This document shows positions 28,299-28,468 of a DNA stretch of 28,468 nt, piece by piece (positions within the stretch are counted from its first letter, which is position 1; every line of letters starts with the position of its first letter). A program made the position numbers and the translations under genes. The notes under the pieces are model-generated. The model did no database searches, was not told the origin of the DNA, and saw nothing but the letters and a program-made list of their open reading frames with translations. The DNA comes from Chara braunii. Lineage: Eukaryota; Streptophyta; Charophyceae; Charales; Characeae. Location of the stretch: assembly GCA_003427395.1 (NCBI GenBank), contig BFEA01000072.1, positions 2,298,335 to 2,326,802 on the forward strand, in the 5' to 3' direction.

Positions 28299-28468
28299 TG
28301 ATCATATTACACAAAGCCGGAGTTTGAGTCACCAAGCGCTCATCAGCGCAACACACTATTATACAGACTCAGTGTTTGAGTCACCAAGCGCTCATCAGCA
28401 CATGATCATATTATACAGACTCAGTGTTTGAGTTGCCAAGCACTCATCAGCACATTACCCAGCAGCCT
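28299..28468 (+). repeat. 52-bp tandem repeat reaching the window edge
   Basis: GTTTGAG occurs at 28322, 28374 and 28426, an exact 52-bp period. Each is followed by TCACCAAGCGCTCATCAGC or a close variant and preceded by ATATTATACAGACTCAGT or a variant. The last copy is cut by the window end, so the array may continue. Confidence 0.92.

Overview
This window looks like nuclear DNA from a large, repeat-rich plant-type genome, with a streptophyte (land plant or charophyte alga) as the best guess. The signs are Ty3/gypsy retrotransposon remains with a chromodomain-like tail, long microsatellites, many inverted-repeat elements, six N positions, and one spliced exon whose peptide matches plant ubiquitin-specific proteases. 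Nothing in it resembles prokaryotic operons, rRNA genes or CRISPR arrays. The species cannot be fixed from the sequence alone; a Chara-like alga with very long introns would fit.

Layout. 1-4435 is a decayed plus-strand Ty3/gypsy element (gag, protease, RT, RNase H, integrase, chromodomain-like tail), broken by stops and frameshifts. 4436-5470 is its LTR-like 3' non-coding DNA. 5620-6100 and 7180-8835 hold degenerate tandem repeats, the latter interrupted by an 88-bp near-perfect hairpin. 9240-9600 is a 139-bp tandem repeat next to a minus-strand gypsy integrase relic (9670-10420) and a tRNA-derived SINE-like element (10430-10635). 11912-12121 is a small inverted-repeat element bounded by TTAA. 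12.1-16.5 kb has little recognisable content. 16548-17576 is a 54-bp minisatellite abutting a second plus-strand gypsy relic (17600-18834) with a duplicated chromodomain segment. 18835-19660 is LTR-like, with a TATA motif in a hairpin loop.

The most informative part is 20.7-24.0 kb. An 873-bp element (20717-21589) has CATGGTAAC termini, an exact 8-bp target duplication and subterminal arrays of CCGGAC, as in hAT transposons. It lies 215 bp upstream of an 85-bp ubiquitin-protease exon (21805-21889) with clean splice sites. 493 bp downstream of the exon begins a 1,485-bp element with 36-bp terminal inverted repeats (22383-23867). That element sits at a TA between two copies of a 112-bp tandem repeat, and the second copy preserves the empty site. 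The exon is therefore probably part of a host gene whose introns are filled with transposons.

24.0-28.5 kb holds an LTR-like block related to those at 4.6 and 22.6 kb, a chained foldback (26248-26486), TG microsatellites and several tandem repeats, ending in a 52-bp repeat that runs to the window edge. The protein-coding pieces do not form a pathway. Apart from the protease exon, all recognisable coding sequence is dead retrotransposon.
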